From: Streptomyces sp. CC0208 | GTDB taxonomy: Bacteria; Actinomycetota; Actinomycetes; Streptomycetales; Streptomycetaceae | Direction: 5' to 3' | DNA length: 64,000 bases | Assembly (NCBI RefSeq): GCF_003443735.1 | Contig: NZ_CP031969.1 | Location: 496,001 to 560,000 of the forward strand | Part shown: one piece after another, positions 57,219-64,000 of the stretch | Numbering within the stretch: the stretch's first letter is position 1 | Layout of the letters: each line of letters starts with the position of its first letter | Notes under the pieces: generated by a model | What the model was told of the DNA's origin: nothing | Seen by the model: only the letters and a program-made list of their open reading frames with translations | Databases searched by the model: none | Position numbers and translations under genes: made by a program

Positions 57219-58307
57219 GTGAGCAGAGTGCGCGACCGGGACCGGAAGAGCTGGCTGCGGGGCGCGCCGCCGCCGGGCTGGGTGCGGGTGCTGCCCGTCG
57301 CGCTGCTGGCGGGGGTGTGCGCGGCCACCCTCGCGAGCCCGGATCCGCTCGACATCGGGTTCCTGCTGGGAGCCATCCCGCCGCTGGCCGTGCTGTCGTA
57401 CCGACCGCTGGCGACCGCCGTGCTCGGTGGGCTCGTCCTGGTCGTGCTGAGCGTGCCGGTGTTCCGGCTGAACGATCCGGGCAGCACCGATGTGCTGACC
57501 GTCGGCTTCGTCGCGGCGCTGAGTGTGGTCGTGTCGTTCGTCCGGAGCCGGCGGGACGCCCAGCTGGTGACCGAGCGAGCGGTCGCGGAGGCCGCGCAGC
57601 GGGCCGTGGTGCCGCCGCTGCCCGAGCGGGTGGCGGGCGTGCGGTGTGCGGGGCTGTACCGGGCCGCGCAGCACGGGACGCTGGTCGGGGGCGACTTCTT
57701 CGACGTGCGGGAGGGGCCCTGCGGGGTCCGGGCGGTGATGGGCGATGTGCAGGGGCACGGGCTGTCGGCCGTAGCCACCGTGGCCTCCCTGCTGGGGGCG
57801 TTCCGGGAGGCGGTGCTTGACCTGCTGGATCCCGAGTCGGTGGCCGCGCGGCTGGATCGCCGGCTGGTGGTGGACTCCGCGGCCGTACGGCACTCGGAGC
57901 TGTTCGCGACGGCGGTGGTGCTGGAGTTCGGCGCCGGCGAGACGGCCGTACGGATCGTGGCGTGCGGGCAGGCCGGTCCGGTTCTGCTGCGCGACGGGCG
58001 GGCCGTGGCACTCGACGTCCCAGTGGGCACCCCGCTCGGCCTGGGCCTCTCCGACGTCTCACCGCCGACCGGGGTCACGGTCCCGCTGCGGCCCGGGGAC
58101 CGGCTCTTCCTGGCCTCGGACGGGGTCTGGGAGGCACGCGACGCCTCCGGGGCCTTCTATCCGCTGCTCGACCGGATCACCGGGTTCGCGGGTGACCTCC
58201 CGGATCTCATCGAGCGGGTCTGGGCCGACCTCGTCCGCTACACCCCGGCGCTCCAGGACGACGTCACGATGCTCGTTCTCGCGCCCGTCGCCCCGGAGAC
58301 CCGCTGA
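57219..58307 (+). CDS. Membrane SpoIIE-type phosphatase
   Basis: A 362-residue protein from GTG 57219 with an N-terminal membrane part (three helices, about 20-115) and a C-terminal PP2C domain: [41 protein letters not shown] and a final [10 protein letters not shown]. The metal-binding Asp residues are present. No GAF or PAS. It probably regulates an anti-sigma pathway. Its last codons overlap the MMPL gene on the other strand. Confidence 0.9.
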   Translation: MSRVRDRDRKSWLRGAPPPGWVRVLPVALLAGVCAATLASPDPLDIGFLLGAIPPLAVLSYRPLATAVLGGLVLVVLSVPVFRLNDPGSTDVLTVGFVAALSVVVSFVRSRRDAQLVTERAVAEAAQRAVVPPLPERVAGVRCAGLYRAAQHGTLVGGDFFDVREGPCGVRAVMGDVQGHGLSAVATVASLLGAFREAVLDLLDPESVAARLDRRLVVDSAAVRHSELFATAVVLEFGAGETAVRIVACGQAGPVLLRDGRAVALDVPVGTPLGLGLSDVSPPTGVTVPLRPGDRLFLASDGVWEARDASGAFYPLLDRITGFAGDLPDLIERVWADLVRYTPALQDDVTMLVLAPVAPETR

Positions 58308-60513
58308 CCGTCCCCTCCTCGTCCTGCTCACCCTCGGCGTCGATGTGCGGGAGCATCCGGTCCAGCCAGCGGGGCGTCCACCAGGCGTGCCGTCCCAGCA
58401 GGGTCATCACGGCCGGGACCATCAGCAGCCGTACGACGGTCGCGTCGATCAGCACGCTCACCGCGAGGCCCAGTCCGAGCATCTTGACCACGATGTTGTC
58501 GCTGACGATGAAGGCGGCGAAGACGCTCACCATGATCAGGGCCGCGCAGGTGATGACCCGGGCGGTGATCTCCAGGGCGTGGGCCACGGAGCCCTTGGCG
58601 TCCCCGGTGCGCAGCCAGGCCTCGTGCACCCGGGAGAGCAGGAAGATCTCGTAGTCCATGCTCAGTCCGAAGATGATCGCGAACATCATCATCGGCACAT
58701 AGCTCTCGATGGGCACCTTGCCGGAGACGCCGAGCGCGGGACCGCCCCAGCCCCACTGGAAGACGGCGACGACGACGCCGTAGGAGGCGGCGATCGACAG
58801 GACGTTGAGGACGGCCGCCTTCACGGCGACGAGCAGTCCGCGGAAGACGGCCAGGATGATCAGGAAGGCGAGGGCGACGACCACGCCGATGATCAGGGGC
58901 AGCCGGCCGGCGACGATGTCGCGGAAGTCGACCTGGGCGGCGGTGGTGCCGGTGACGTACCCCTTGGCGTCGGTGCCCTTGACCGCGGTCGGCAGGGTGG
59001 TGTCGACCAGGCGGTTGGTGAGATCCGTGGTCGTGGCGTTCTGCGGGGACTGCTTCGAGTAGACGGTGGCGAGCAGGACGTCCCCGTCCTTGGTGGGGGT
59101 CAGCTGAGTCACCGCGGCGGCGCCGGACACACCGGAAAGGGTCTTCTGCGCCTGGGAGGACAGGGCCGAGCGCTGGGAGGACGGTACGGACGTCTGGTCG
59201 ATGACGACGGTGAGCGGGCCGTTGGAGCCGGGCCCGAAGGCGTCGGTCATGAGGTCGTAGGCCCGCCGGTCGGTGAAGGAGGTCGGGTCGGCGCCGTCAC
59301 CGATGTGGCCCAGTTGGAGGGAGAAGACCGGGATGGCGAGGACGACGACGGCCGTCACGCCCGCGGCCAGGTAACGCCACGGACGCCGCTCGACCCGCTG
59401 GGCGTACCGATGCCAGGTCCCCTGCGCCGTCTCACCCCCGGCGGCGTCGGTCTCGGCGACCGGCTTGCGCACCCGGTAGCGGTCGATCCGCTTGCCGATC
59501 AGGCCCAGCAGCGCCGGGACCAGGGTGAGGGCGCCCAGGACGGCGGAGACGACCGTCACCGCGGCGGCGAGTCCGAGCAGCCCGATGAAGGACACCCCGG
59601 ACGCGGACAGCCCGGCCAGGGCGATGATCACCGTGCAGCCGGAGACGAGTACGGCACGTCCGCTGGTGGCGGTGGCCCGGCCCGCCGAGTGGACCGGATC
59701 CTGGCCGTCCATGAGGCTCTGCCGGTGACGGGTGAGCTGGAAGAGCGCGTAGTCGATCCCGACGCCGAGTCCGATCATCGTGGCCAGGGTGGGCGAAACG
59801 GTGGCGAACGTGAACGCCGACGCCAGCAGCCCCAGGCACGCGAGCCCCCCGATCACGCTGATCAACGCGGTCACCAAGGGGATCCCGGCGGCGATGACAC
59901 TGCCGAAGCCCACCAGCAGCACGACGATCGCCACTCCGAAGCCGATCAGTTCGCTCACCCTGTCGTCGGCTGCGGGCCGGGCGAGTTCACCGAGCGGACC
60001 GCCGTATTCGACGTCCGCGCCTGCCGACCGCAGGGGTTGCACGGCCTTGTCGACGCCGTGCAGGTAGCCGTCGCCCAGGGTCGAGGGCTGGACGTCGAAG
60101 CGGATCGTGATGTACGCCGTCTTCCCGTCCGAGGACAGCGGGCCGACCTTCGAGGCGGGCGTGGACAGCGGGTTCTGCGCCGACAGGACGTGCGGCAGTT
60201 TCTGCAGGTCGGTGACGGTCGTGGACATCTGCGAGCTCAGCGAGGAGAGCGCCTTGTCACCGTCGTGCAGCACGATCTGGCTGCCGTAACCCCCGGCCGC
60301 CGGGTCGTGCTTTTTCAGTACGTCGAGGCCCTTCTGCGACTGGACGCCCGGCAGGGAGAAGTTGTCGGAATAGTCGCCGCCGAAGGACCGGTTCAGGAAC
60401 TGGAGGGCGACCAGTGCCACGAGCCAGGCCACCAGGACGATCACGAAGTGCCGGGCGCACCACTCCCCCAGTCTGCGCAGGCCGCCCTTGGGACTGTTTC
60501 GCGTACTGGCCAT
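58264..60513 (-). CDS. MMPL-family RND transporter
   Basis: A 749-residue exporter with about 12 membrane helices, two periplasmic loops and duplicated MMPL domains. Typical blocks: [17 protein letters not shown] (in the first half) and [22 protein letters not shown] (in the second), each holding the charged proton-relay residues. MMPL proteins export lipids, siderophores or drugs. Ends in a basic tail. Overlaps the phosphatase gene by 44 bases at its 3' end. Substrate unknown. Confidence 0.92.
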   Translation of the reverse strand: MASTRNSPKGGLRRLGEWCARHFVIVLVAWLVALVALQFLNRSFGGDYSDNFSLPGVQSQKGLDVLKKHDPAAGGYGSQIVLHDGDKALSSLSSQMSTTVTDLQKLPHVLSAQNPLSTPASKVGPLSSDGKTAYITIRFDVQPSTLGDGYLHGVDKAVQPLRSAGADVEYGGPLGELARPAADDRVSELIGFGVAIVVLLVGFGSVIAAGIPLVTALISVIGGLACLGLLASAFTFATVSPTLATMIGLGVGIDYALFQLTRHRQSLMDGQDPVHSAGRATATSGRAVLVSGCTVIIALAGLSASGVSFIGLLGLAAAVTVVSAVLGALTLVPALLGLIGKRIDRYRVRKPVAETDAAGGETAQGTWHRYAQRVERRPWRYLAAGVTAVVVLAIPVFSLQLGHIGDGADPTSFTDRRAYDLMTDAFGPGSNGPLTVVIDQTSVPSSQRSALSSQAQKTLSGVSGAAAVTQLTPTKDGDVLLATVYSKQSPQNATTTDLTNRLVDTTLPTAVKGTDAKGYVTGTTAAQVDFRDIVAGRLPLIIGVVVALAFLIILAVFRGLLVAVKAAVLNVLSIAASYGVVVAVFQWGWGGPALGVSGKVPIESYVPMMMFAIIFGLSMDYEIFLLSRVHEAWLRTGDAKGSVAHALEITARVITCAALIMVSVFAAFIVSDNIVVKMLGLGLAVSVLIDATVVRLLMVPAVMTLLGRHAWWTPRWLDRMLPHIDAEGEQDEEGTVSGSPGRRARERAS

Positions 60514-60686
60514 GGCATCGTCTTCCCTGCCGTACCCGGGAAAGCAGTACTCCCATTACACGCCTTTCGGATCATCAGGGCATCCCGTGCGCTTCCGGAT
60601 GCAGGGTCGGCCCAGGCGTTGAATGGTGATATCGGACCCGTTGACACCACCGGGACCGCACAGCGATCCGGATCCGAGGAGCACTC

Positions 60687-60893
60687 ATGCCGACGTCACA
60701 GCCCGACGTGTCCGGGCCGTCCGAGGACCGCGCCACCCCGGACGACCTGCTCCACGCCCGTACCGGCACCGAAGTGTCGCCGGAGGACGTCGTCCTTGCC
60801 TCGGGCAAGGACATCACCCCGCACAGTCTCGAATGGGCCCGGCGCAAGCTGGCGGCGGAGGGCCCGGCAGCGCTCGACAAGCTGCTGCCCTAG
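60687..60893 (+). CDS. Small hypothetical protein
   Basis: A 68-residue protein with GGAG five bases before ATG 60687. It is acidic and helical (PDDLLHARTGTEVSPEDVVLA, EWARRKLAAEGPAALDKLLP). No known domain. A strong terminator follows, so it is a self-contained transcript. Codon usage fits a real gene. Confidence 0.6.
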   Translation: MPTSQPDVSGPSEDRATPDDLLHARTGTEVSPEDVVLASGKDITPHSLEWARRKLAAEGPAALDKLLP

Positions 60894-60903
60894 CCATGAC
60901 CGG

Positions 60904-60932
60904 GTGCTCGGCTGTCCAGGGCAGCCGAGCAC
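60904..60932 (+). terminator. Terminator after small hypothetical gene
   Basis: GTGCTCGGCTG and CAGCCGAGCAC form a perfect 11-base stem around a 7-base loop, 10 bases beyond the stop codon. Confidence 0.75.
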
Positions 60933-61157
60933 GCACAATCCCCCGGTCCCGCACGCCAGTCGAAGCGACGGCGCCGCCATGCCCAGCGGTGACCGGTGTC
61001 CGGTGCGAGGTCCGCCTCGTGCCAGGGGTGTCCCCCCGCCCGTGCTCACCTCTGCCCGGGCCCGGCGGCAACTCCCCGTGTTCCGCGCCGCTGCGGAGTT
61101 CGAACGGTTTGCCGCCCGCCCTATCGAAAGGGGCCCCGCGACTGCCAGACTTCCGAG

Positions 61158-62561
61158 GTGCCCGACTTCGACATGCTTGTCATCGGATCAGGTCCGGGTG
61201 GCCAGAAGGCCGCCATCGCCGCGGCCAAGCTGGGCCGCCGGGTCGCCGTCGTCGACCGCCCCGACATGGTCGGCGGGGTCTCCATCCACACCGGCACCAT
61301 CCCCTCCAAGACCCTGCGCGAGGCGGTGCTGTACCTGACCGGCCTCACCCAGCGCGACCTGTACGGCCAGAGCTACCGGCTCAAGGAGGACATCACCGTC
61401 TCCGATCTGACCGCGCGCACCCAGCACGTGGTCGGCCGCGAGGTCGACGTGATCCGCAGCCAGCTCTCCCGCAACCACATCGCCCTCCACGCCGGCACCG
61501 GCCGTTTCGTCGATCCGCACACCGTCGCCCTGCGCGAGGTCACCGGTCACGAACGGCTGCTCAGCGCGGAGAACATCGTCATCGCCACCGGCACCCGCCC
61601 GGCGCGGCCGGACAGTGTGGAGTTCGACGGCCGCACGATCATGGACTCCGACAACGTCCTCGCCCTCGAACGCGTCCCGCGCTCCATGGTCATCGTCGGC
61701 GCCGGGGTCATCGGGATGGAGTACGCCTCCATGTTCGCCGCGCTCGGCAGCAAGGTGACGGTCGTCGAGAAGCGGCCCGGGATGCTCGACTTCTGCGATG
61801 TCGAGATCATCGAAGCGCTGAAGTACCACCTGCGGGACCTCGCGGTGACGTTCCGGTTCGGTGAGACCGTCGCCGCGGTCGAACGCCACCCCCGCGGCAC
61901 GCTCACCATCCTCGAGAGCGGCAAGAAGATCCCTGCCGACGCCGTGATGTACTCGGCGGGACGGCAGGGCCTGACCGACGAACTCGACCTGGACAAGGCC
62001 GGGTTGAGCGCCGACCGGCGCGGCCGGATCACGGTCGACGAGCACTACCGCACCGAGGTGCCGCACATCTACGCCGTGGGGGACGTGATCGGCTTCCCGG
62101 CGCTGGCGGCGACCGCCATGGAACAGGGCAGGTCGGCCGCCTACCACGCCTTCGGCGAGCCGGTCGGGCAGATGCACCATCTGCAGCCCATCGGCATCTA
62201 CACCATCCCGGAGATCAGCTTCGTCGGACGCACCGAGGACCAACTCACCGAGGACAGCGTGCCCTTCGAGGTCGGCATCTCCCGGTACCGCGAGCTGGCC
62301 CGCGGCCAGATCATCGGGGACTCCCACGGCATGCTGAAACTGCTGGTCTCCCCCGAGGACCGCACCCTGCTGGGGGTGCACTGCTTCGGCACCGGGGCCA
62401 CCGAACTGATCCACATCGGGCAGACCGTGATGGGCTGCGGCGGCACGGTCGACTACCTGGTCGACGCGGTGTTCAACTACCCGACGCTCGCGGAGTCCTA
62501 CAAGGTCGCGGCCCTGGACGCCACCAACAAACTCCGCCAGATCGACCGGATCGGGGACTGA
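61158..62561 (+). CDS. sthA: Soluble pyridine nucleotide transhydrogenase (SthA-like)
   Basis: A 467-residue FAD-dependent enzyme from GTG 61158. The FAD motif [10 protein letters not shown] precedes [17 protein letters not shown], where the disulfide Cys pair of lipoamide dehydrogenase is absent, as in SthA. The NAD motif [12 protein letters not shown] and the C-terminal dimer domain ([15 protein letters not shown]) are intact. It balances NADH and NADPH. The ribosome binding site is weak. No neighbours are related. Confidence 0.9.
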   Translation: MPDFDMLVIGSGPGGQKAAIAAAKLGRRVAVVDRPDMVGGVSIHTGTIPSKTLREAVLYLTGLTQRDLYGQSYRLKEDITVSDLTARTQHVVGREVDVIRSQLSRNHIALHAGTGRFVDPHTVALREVTGHERLLSAENIVIATGTRPARPDSVEFDGRTIMDSDNVLALERVPRSMVIVGAGVIGMEYASMFAALGSKVTVVEKRPGMLDFCDVEIIEALKYHLRDLAVTFRFGETVAAVERHPRGTLTILESGKKIPADAVMYSAGRQGLTDELDLDKAGLSADRRGRITVDEHYRTEVPHIYAVGDVIGFPALAATAMEQGRSAAYHAFGEPVGQMHHLQPIGIYTIPEISFVGRTEDQLTEDSVPFEVGISRYRELARGQIIGDSHGMLKLLVSPEDRTLLGVHCFGTGATELIHIGQTVMGCGGTVDYLVDAVFNYPTLAESYKVAALDATNKLRQIDRIGD

Positions 62562-62567
62562 CGCCCG

Positions 62568-63050
62568 TCACAGTTCGTCGGGGTCCTCGACCACGTGCAT
62601 GGCGGCCTCCTCCGCGCCGGCCGCCCCCGCGTCGATGCCCACGTCGGTGGCGACCTCGTCCTTCGTGGTGGTCGGGTGGGCGCCCTCGTCGGGGGCGACG
62701 AGGCGTCCGGCGCGGTCGGCACCGGCCTGCGGGTCGACCGGTTCGCCCTCCCCGTCCGGAACGTCACCGATCTCGTCGCCGAGGGGCGCGGTCGCCTCGG
62801 GGACCTCCTGGGCGAGGCGTTCGTCGAGGGTCTCGCCCTCGTGCTGTTCGGCCGCGGTGGTGCCGTGCCGGGCGACGCCGAGGGGTTTCTCCGGCGGCGA
62901 GTAACCCTCGTCGAGGGTGTCGTCGTAGGTCCGTTCGTCGAGGGCGTCCTGGAGGTCCAGCGGGGCCGCGTCCTCCTGCTCCTCGTTGGTTCCGGTGGGC
63001 TGGTAGGCGTCGTCGGCCATCGGCTCGGCAGGTGTCGGTTCGGTGCCCAT
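62568..63050 (-). CDS. DUF5709-type acidic protein
   Basis: A 160-residue acidic protein; ATG 63050 has GGGAGG upstream. Its central region, DDTLDEGYSPPEKPLGVARH, then GTTAAEQHEGETLDERLAQE, is the DUF5709 signature seen in Actinobacteria. There are no helices long enough for a membrane segment. Function unknown. It is convergent with the transhydrogenase gene. Confidence 0.8.
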   Translation of the reverse strand: MGTEPTPAEPMADDAYQPTGTNEEQEDAAPLDLQDALDERTYDDTLDEGYSPPEKPLGVARHGTTAAEQHEGETLDERLAQEVPEATAPLGDEIGDVPDGEGEPVDPQAGADRAGRLVAPDEGAHPTTTKDEVATDVGIDAGAAGAEEAAMHVVEDPDEL

Positions 63051-63404
63051 GGGCTGCCTCCCTCGCGCGTCGCGTGCGGTTCCGTGCGGTGTCCTGATCC
63101 GCGTTTCCCCGTATGCGCTCTCCAACCTCAAAAGGCTGCCGGAGTAAGGCATTCCACAGCCGGAAGGTTACCCCCCAGTTAATCTTGAAGGGTCAAGGAA
63201 TACGGCTATCATCACTCGCATACACGGAGTGACCGGTCGTCCACGCAGCGGCCGCACGGATCTCCGTGCCCCCTTGATCCCTCCCTTCACCGCCCCAGCC
63301 CGAGGCCATCCCTCTCGAGGTCCGGAGCGGAGCCACCCCCCACCCCCTTTGCGCCGCCCGGTCCCCTCCGCCGTGCGTCGTGCCCTACCGAAAGCAGCAC
63401 AACC
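63051..63404 (+). promoter_or_regulatory. Intergenic region with permease promoter candidate
   Basis: The 354 bases between DUF5709 and the permease hold no gene. A HrdB-like promoter may lie at 63185-63212: TTGAAG, 16 bases, TATCAT. That leaves about 190 bases of leader, long enough for regulation, although I recognise no known riboswitch in it. Confidence 0.4.
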
Positions 63405-64000
63405 ATGAGCATCAGCAGGGGCAGAGGGCTGCAGGCCAACGCCCTCGGTACCTTCGACACGGTGGTGATGGCCGTCGCGGGCAGCGCGCCGGCGTACTCG
63501 ATCGCCGCGACCACCGCGGTCCTGGTCGGCTCGGTGGGCCTGGCCAGTCCGGCGGCTCTGCTGTACTGCGCGATACCCATGCTGGGCATCGCACTCGCGT
63601 TCAGCTATCTCAGCCGGATCGACGTGAACGCGGGCGCCAGTTACTCCTGGGTGGGCCGTACGCTCCATCCCTTTCTCGGCTTCGTCTCCGGCTGGGCGCT
63701 GGTGATCTCGGCGACCATCTTCATGGTGGCTGGTTCGCTGCCCGCCGGTTCGATGACGCTGGCCCTCTTCGACGAGGGCCTCGCGGACAACACCGCGCTG
63801 TCGACCGTCGTGGGCGCGGCCTGGTTCGTGCTGATGCTGCTCGTGGTGCTCGGCGGCGCCCGGCTCACCGTGCGCGCCCAGCTCGTCATGTCGGGTGTGG
63901 AACTGGCGATACTGGCCCTGTTCGCGGTGCTCGCCCTCTTCCACACGGGCAACGCACGCTCCTTCGAGTGGTCCTGGCTGGGCTTCGGCCACTTCGACGG
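63405..64000 (+). CDS. APC-superfamily amino acid permease, 3' end outside window
   Basis: The first 198 codons of a transporter. The N-terminal segment LGTFDTVVMAVAGSAPAYSI (TM1) is followed by ATTAVLVGSVGLASPAALLY, then INVNAGASY-like stretch (IDVNAGASYSWVGRTL) and GWALVISATIFMVAGSLPAG. This layout is that of amino acid/polyamine/organocation permeases. Uptake of an amino acid or amine is likely. Cut at the right edge. Confidence 0.88.
   Translation, partial: MSISRGRGLQANALGTFDTVVMAVAGSAPAYSIAATTAVLVGSVGLASPAALLYCAIPMLGIALAFSYLSRIDVNAGASYSWVGRTLHPFLGFVSGWALVISATIFMVAGSLPAGSMTLALFDEGLADNTALSTVVGAAWFVLMLLVVLGGARLTVRAQLVMSGVELAILALFAVLALFHTGNARSFEWSWLGFGHFD

Noticed and set aside
57817..61338. 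A very long plus-strand frame opposite the MMPL gene
   Set aside because: It is a shadow of the MMPL transporter, which has clear membrane helices and motifs on the minus strand; the plus-strand product is His/Asp/Gln-rich without domains.
1..64000. tRNA, rRNA, transposases, integrases, att sites
   Set aside because: I looked for T-loop-like patterns and mobile-element proteins and saw none; a covariance-model search would be needed to be certain for small RNAs.

Overview
The window reads as a chromosomal segment of a Streptomyces or a close relative. It is uniformly GC-rich, with strong G/C at third codon positions and many GTG starts. It carries families typical of the genus: SpoIIE-type phosphatases, an XRE-DUF5753/DUF397 pair, mycothiol-dependent MDMPI enzymes, a DUF5709 protein, a GRASP/TgmB graspetide pair and Tat-exported glycosidases. 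I saw no rRNA, tRNA, transposase, phage or CRISPR locus. The first and last genes run off the window.

Layout. 1-12.9 kb: the N-terminal part of a histidine-kinase-like protein, a double GNAT protein, a secreted serine hydrolase, a LAETG-anchored DUF1996 protein, a DEDDh exonuclease, and a tightly coupled nucleotidyltransferase-BON-metallophosphoesterase operon. An M20 peptidase, a frameshifted gene, a hemerythrin protein, an MDMPI enzyme and a lipoprotein follow. 12.9-19 kb: an ArsR/SRPBCC pair, an acyl-CoA oxidase-like flavoenzyme, and a coupled group of PLP aldolase/dehydratase, ornithine-cyclodeaminase-like enzyme and YheO/DauR-type regulator, probably for D- or hydroxy-amino-acid catabolism. 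19-25.2 kb: two large tandem SpoIIE phosphatases, the first with a perfectly periodic 14 x 9-residue proline-rich linker. 25.2-29.3 kb: an FprA-type ferredoxin reductase behind operator-like palindromes, a FAD monooxygenase with a decayed MarR-like remnant, and an orphan ABC solute-binding lipoprotein.

29.4-35.5 kb is a secretome block: alpha/beta hydrolase, peptidoglycan-binding protein, EEP phosphatase-jacalin fusion, GH43-AbfB arabinan-active enzyme, and a lamin-tail protein whose ribosome binding site lies in one arm of a long inverted repeat. 35.5-39 kb: a PadR/membrane-protein pair with a perfect operator palindrome, an unknown coiled-coil protein and a second MDMPI protein. 39.1-42.8 kb: a three-subunit PaoABC-like molybdenum aldehyde oxidoreductase. 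42.8-48.4 kb: a repeat-bearing membrane protein, a YkvA-like protein, the graspetide pair (44476-45658; a 63-residue precursor and its ATP-grasp ligase), a GlxA-type regulator divergent from a membrane protein, and small conserved proteins. 48.4-55.7 kb: a WhiJ-like cluster (XRE, DUF397, HATPase), degenerate fragments of an ABC ATPase and a methyltransferase, a Methyltransf_19 enzyme, an aldo/keto reductase, a Gfo/Idh/MocA oxidoreductase and a GNAT enzyme with a candidate leader peptide. 55.9-64 kb: a GH64 glucanase behind a LacI-type operator, a membrane SpoIIE phosphatase, an MMPL exporter, a soluble transhydrogenase, DUF5709, and the start of an APC permease.

The most interesting system is the two-gene graspetide locus. 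Its precursor has a Thr-rich core with very few acidic acceptors, and no companion methyltransferase lies nearby. Other leads are the nucleotidyltransferase-BON-phosphoesterase operon, the RBS-masking inverted repeat, the 9-residue repeat phosphatase and the several in-place gene remnants.
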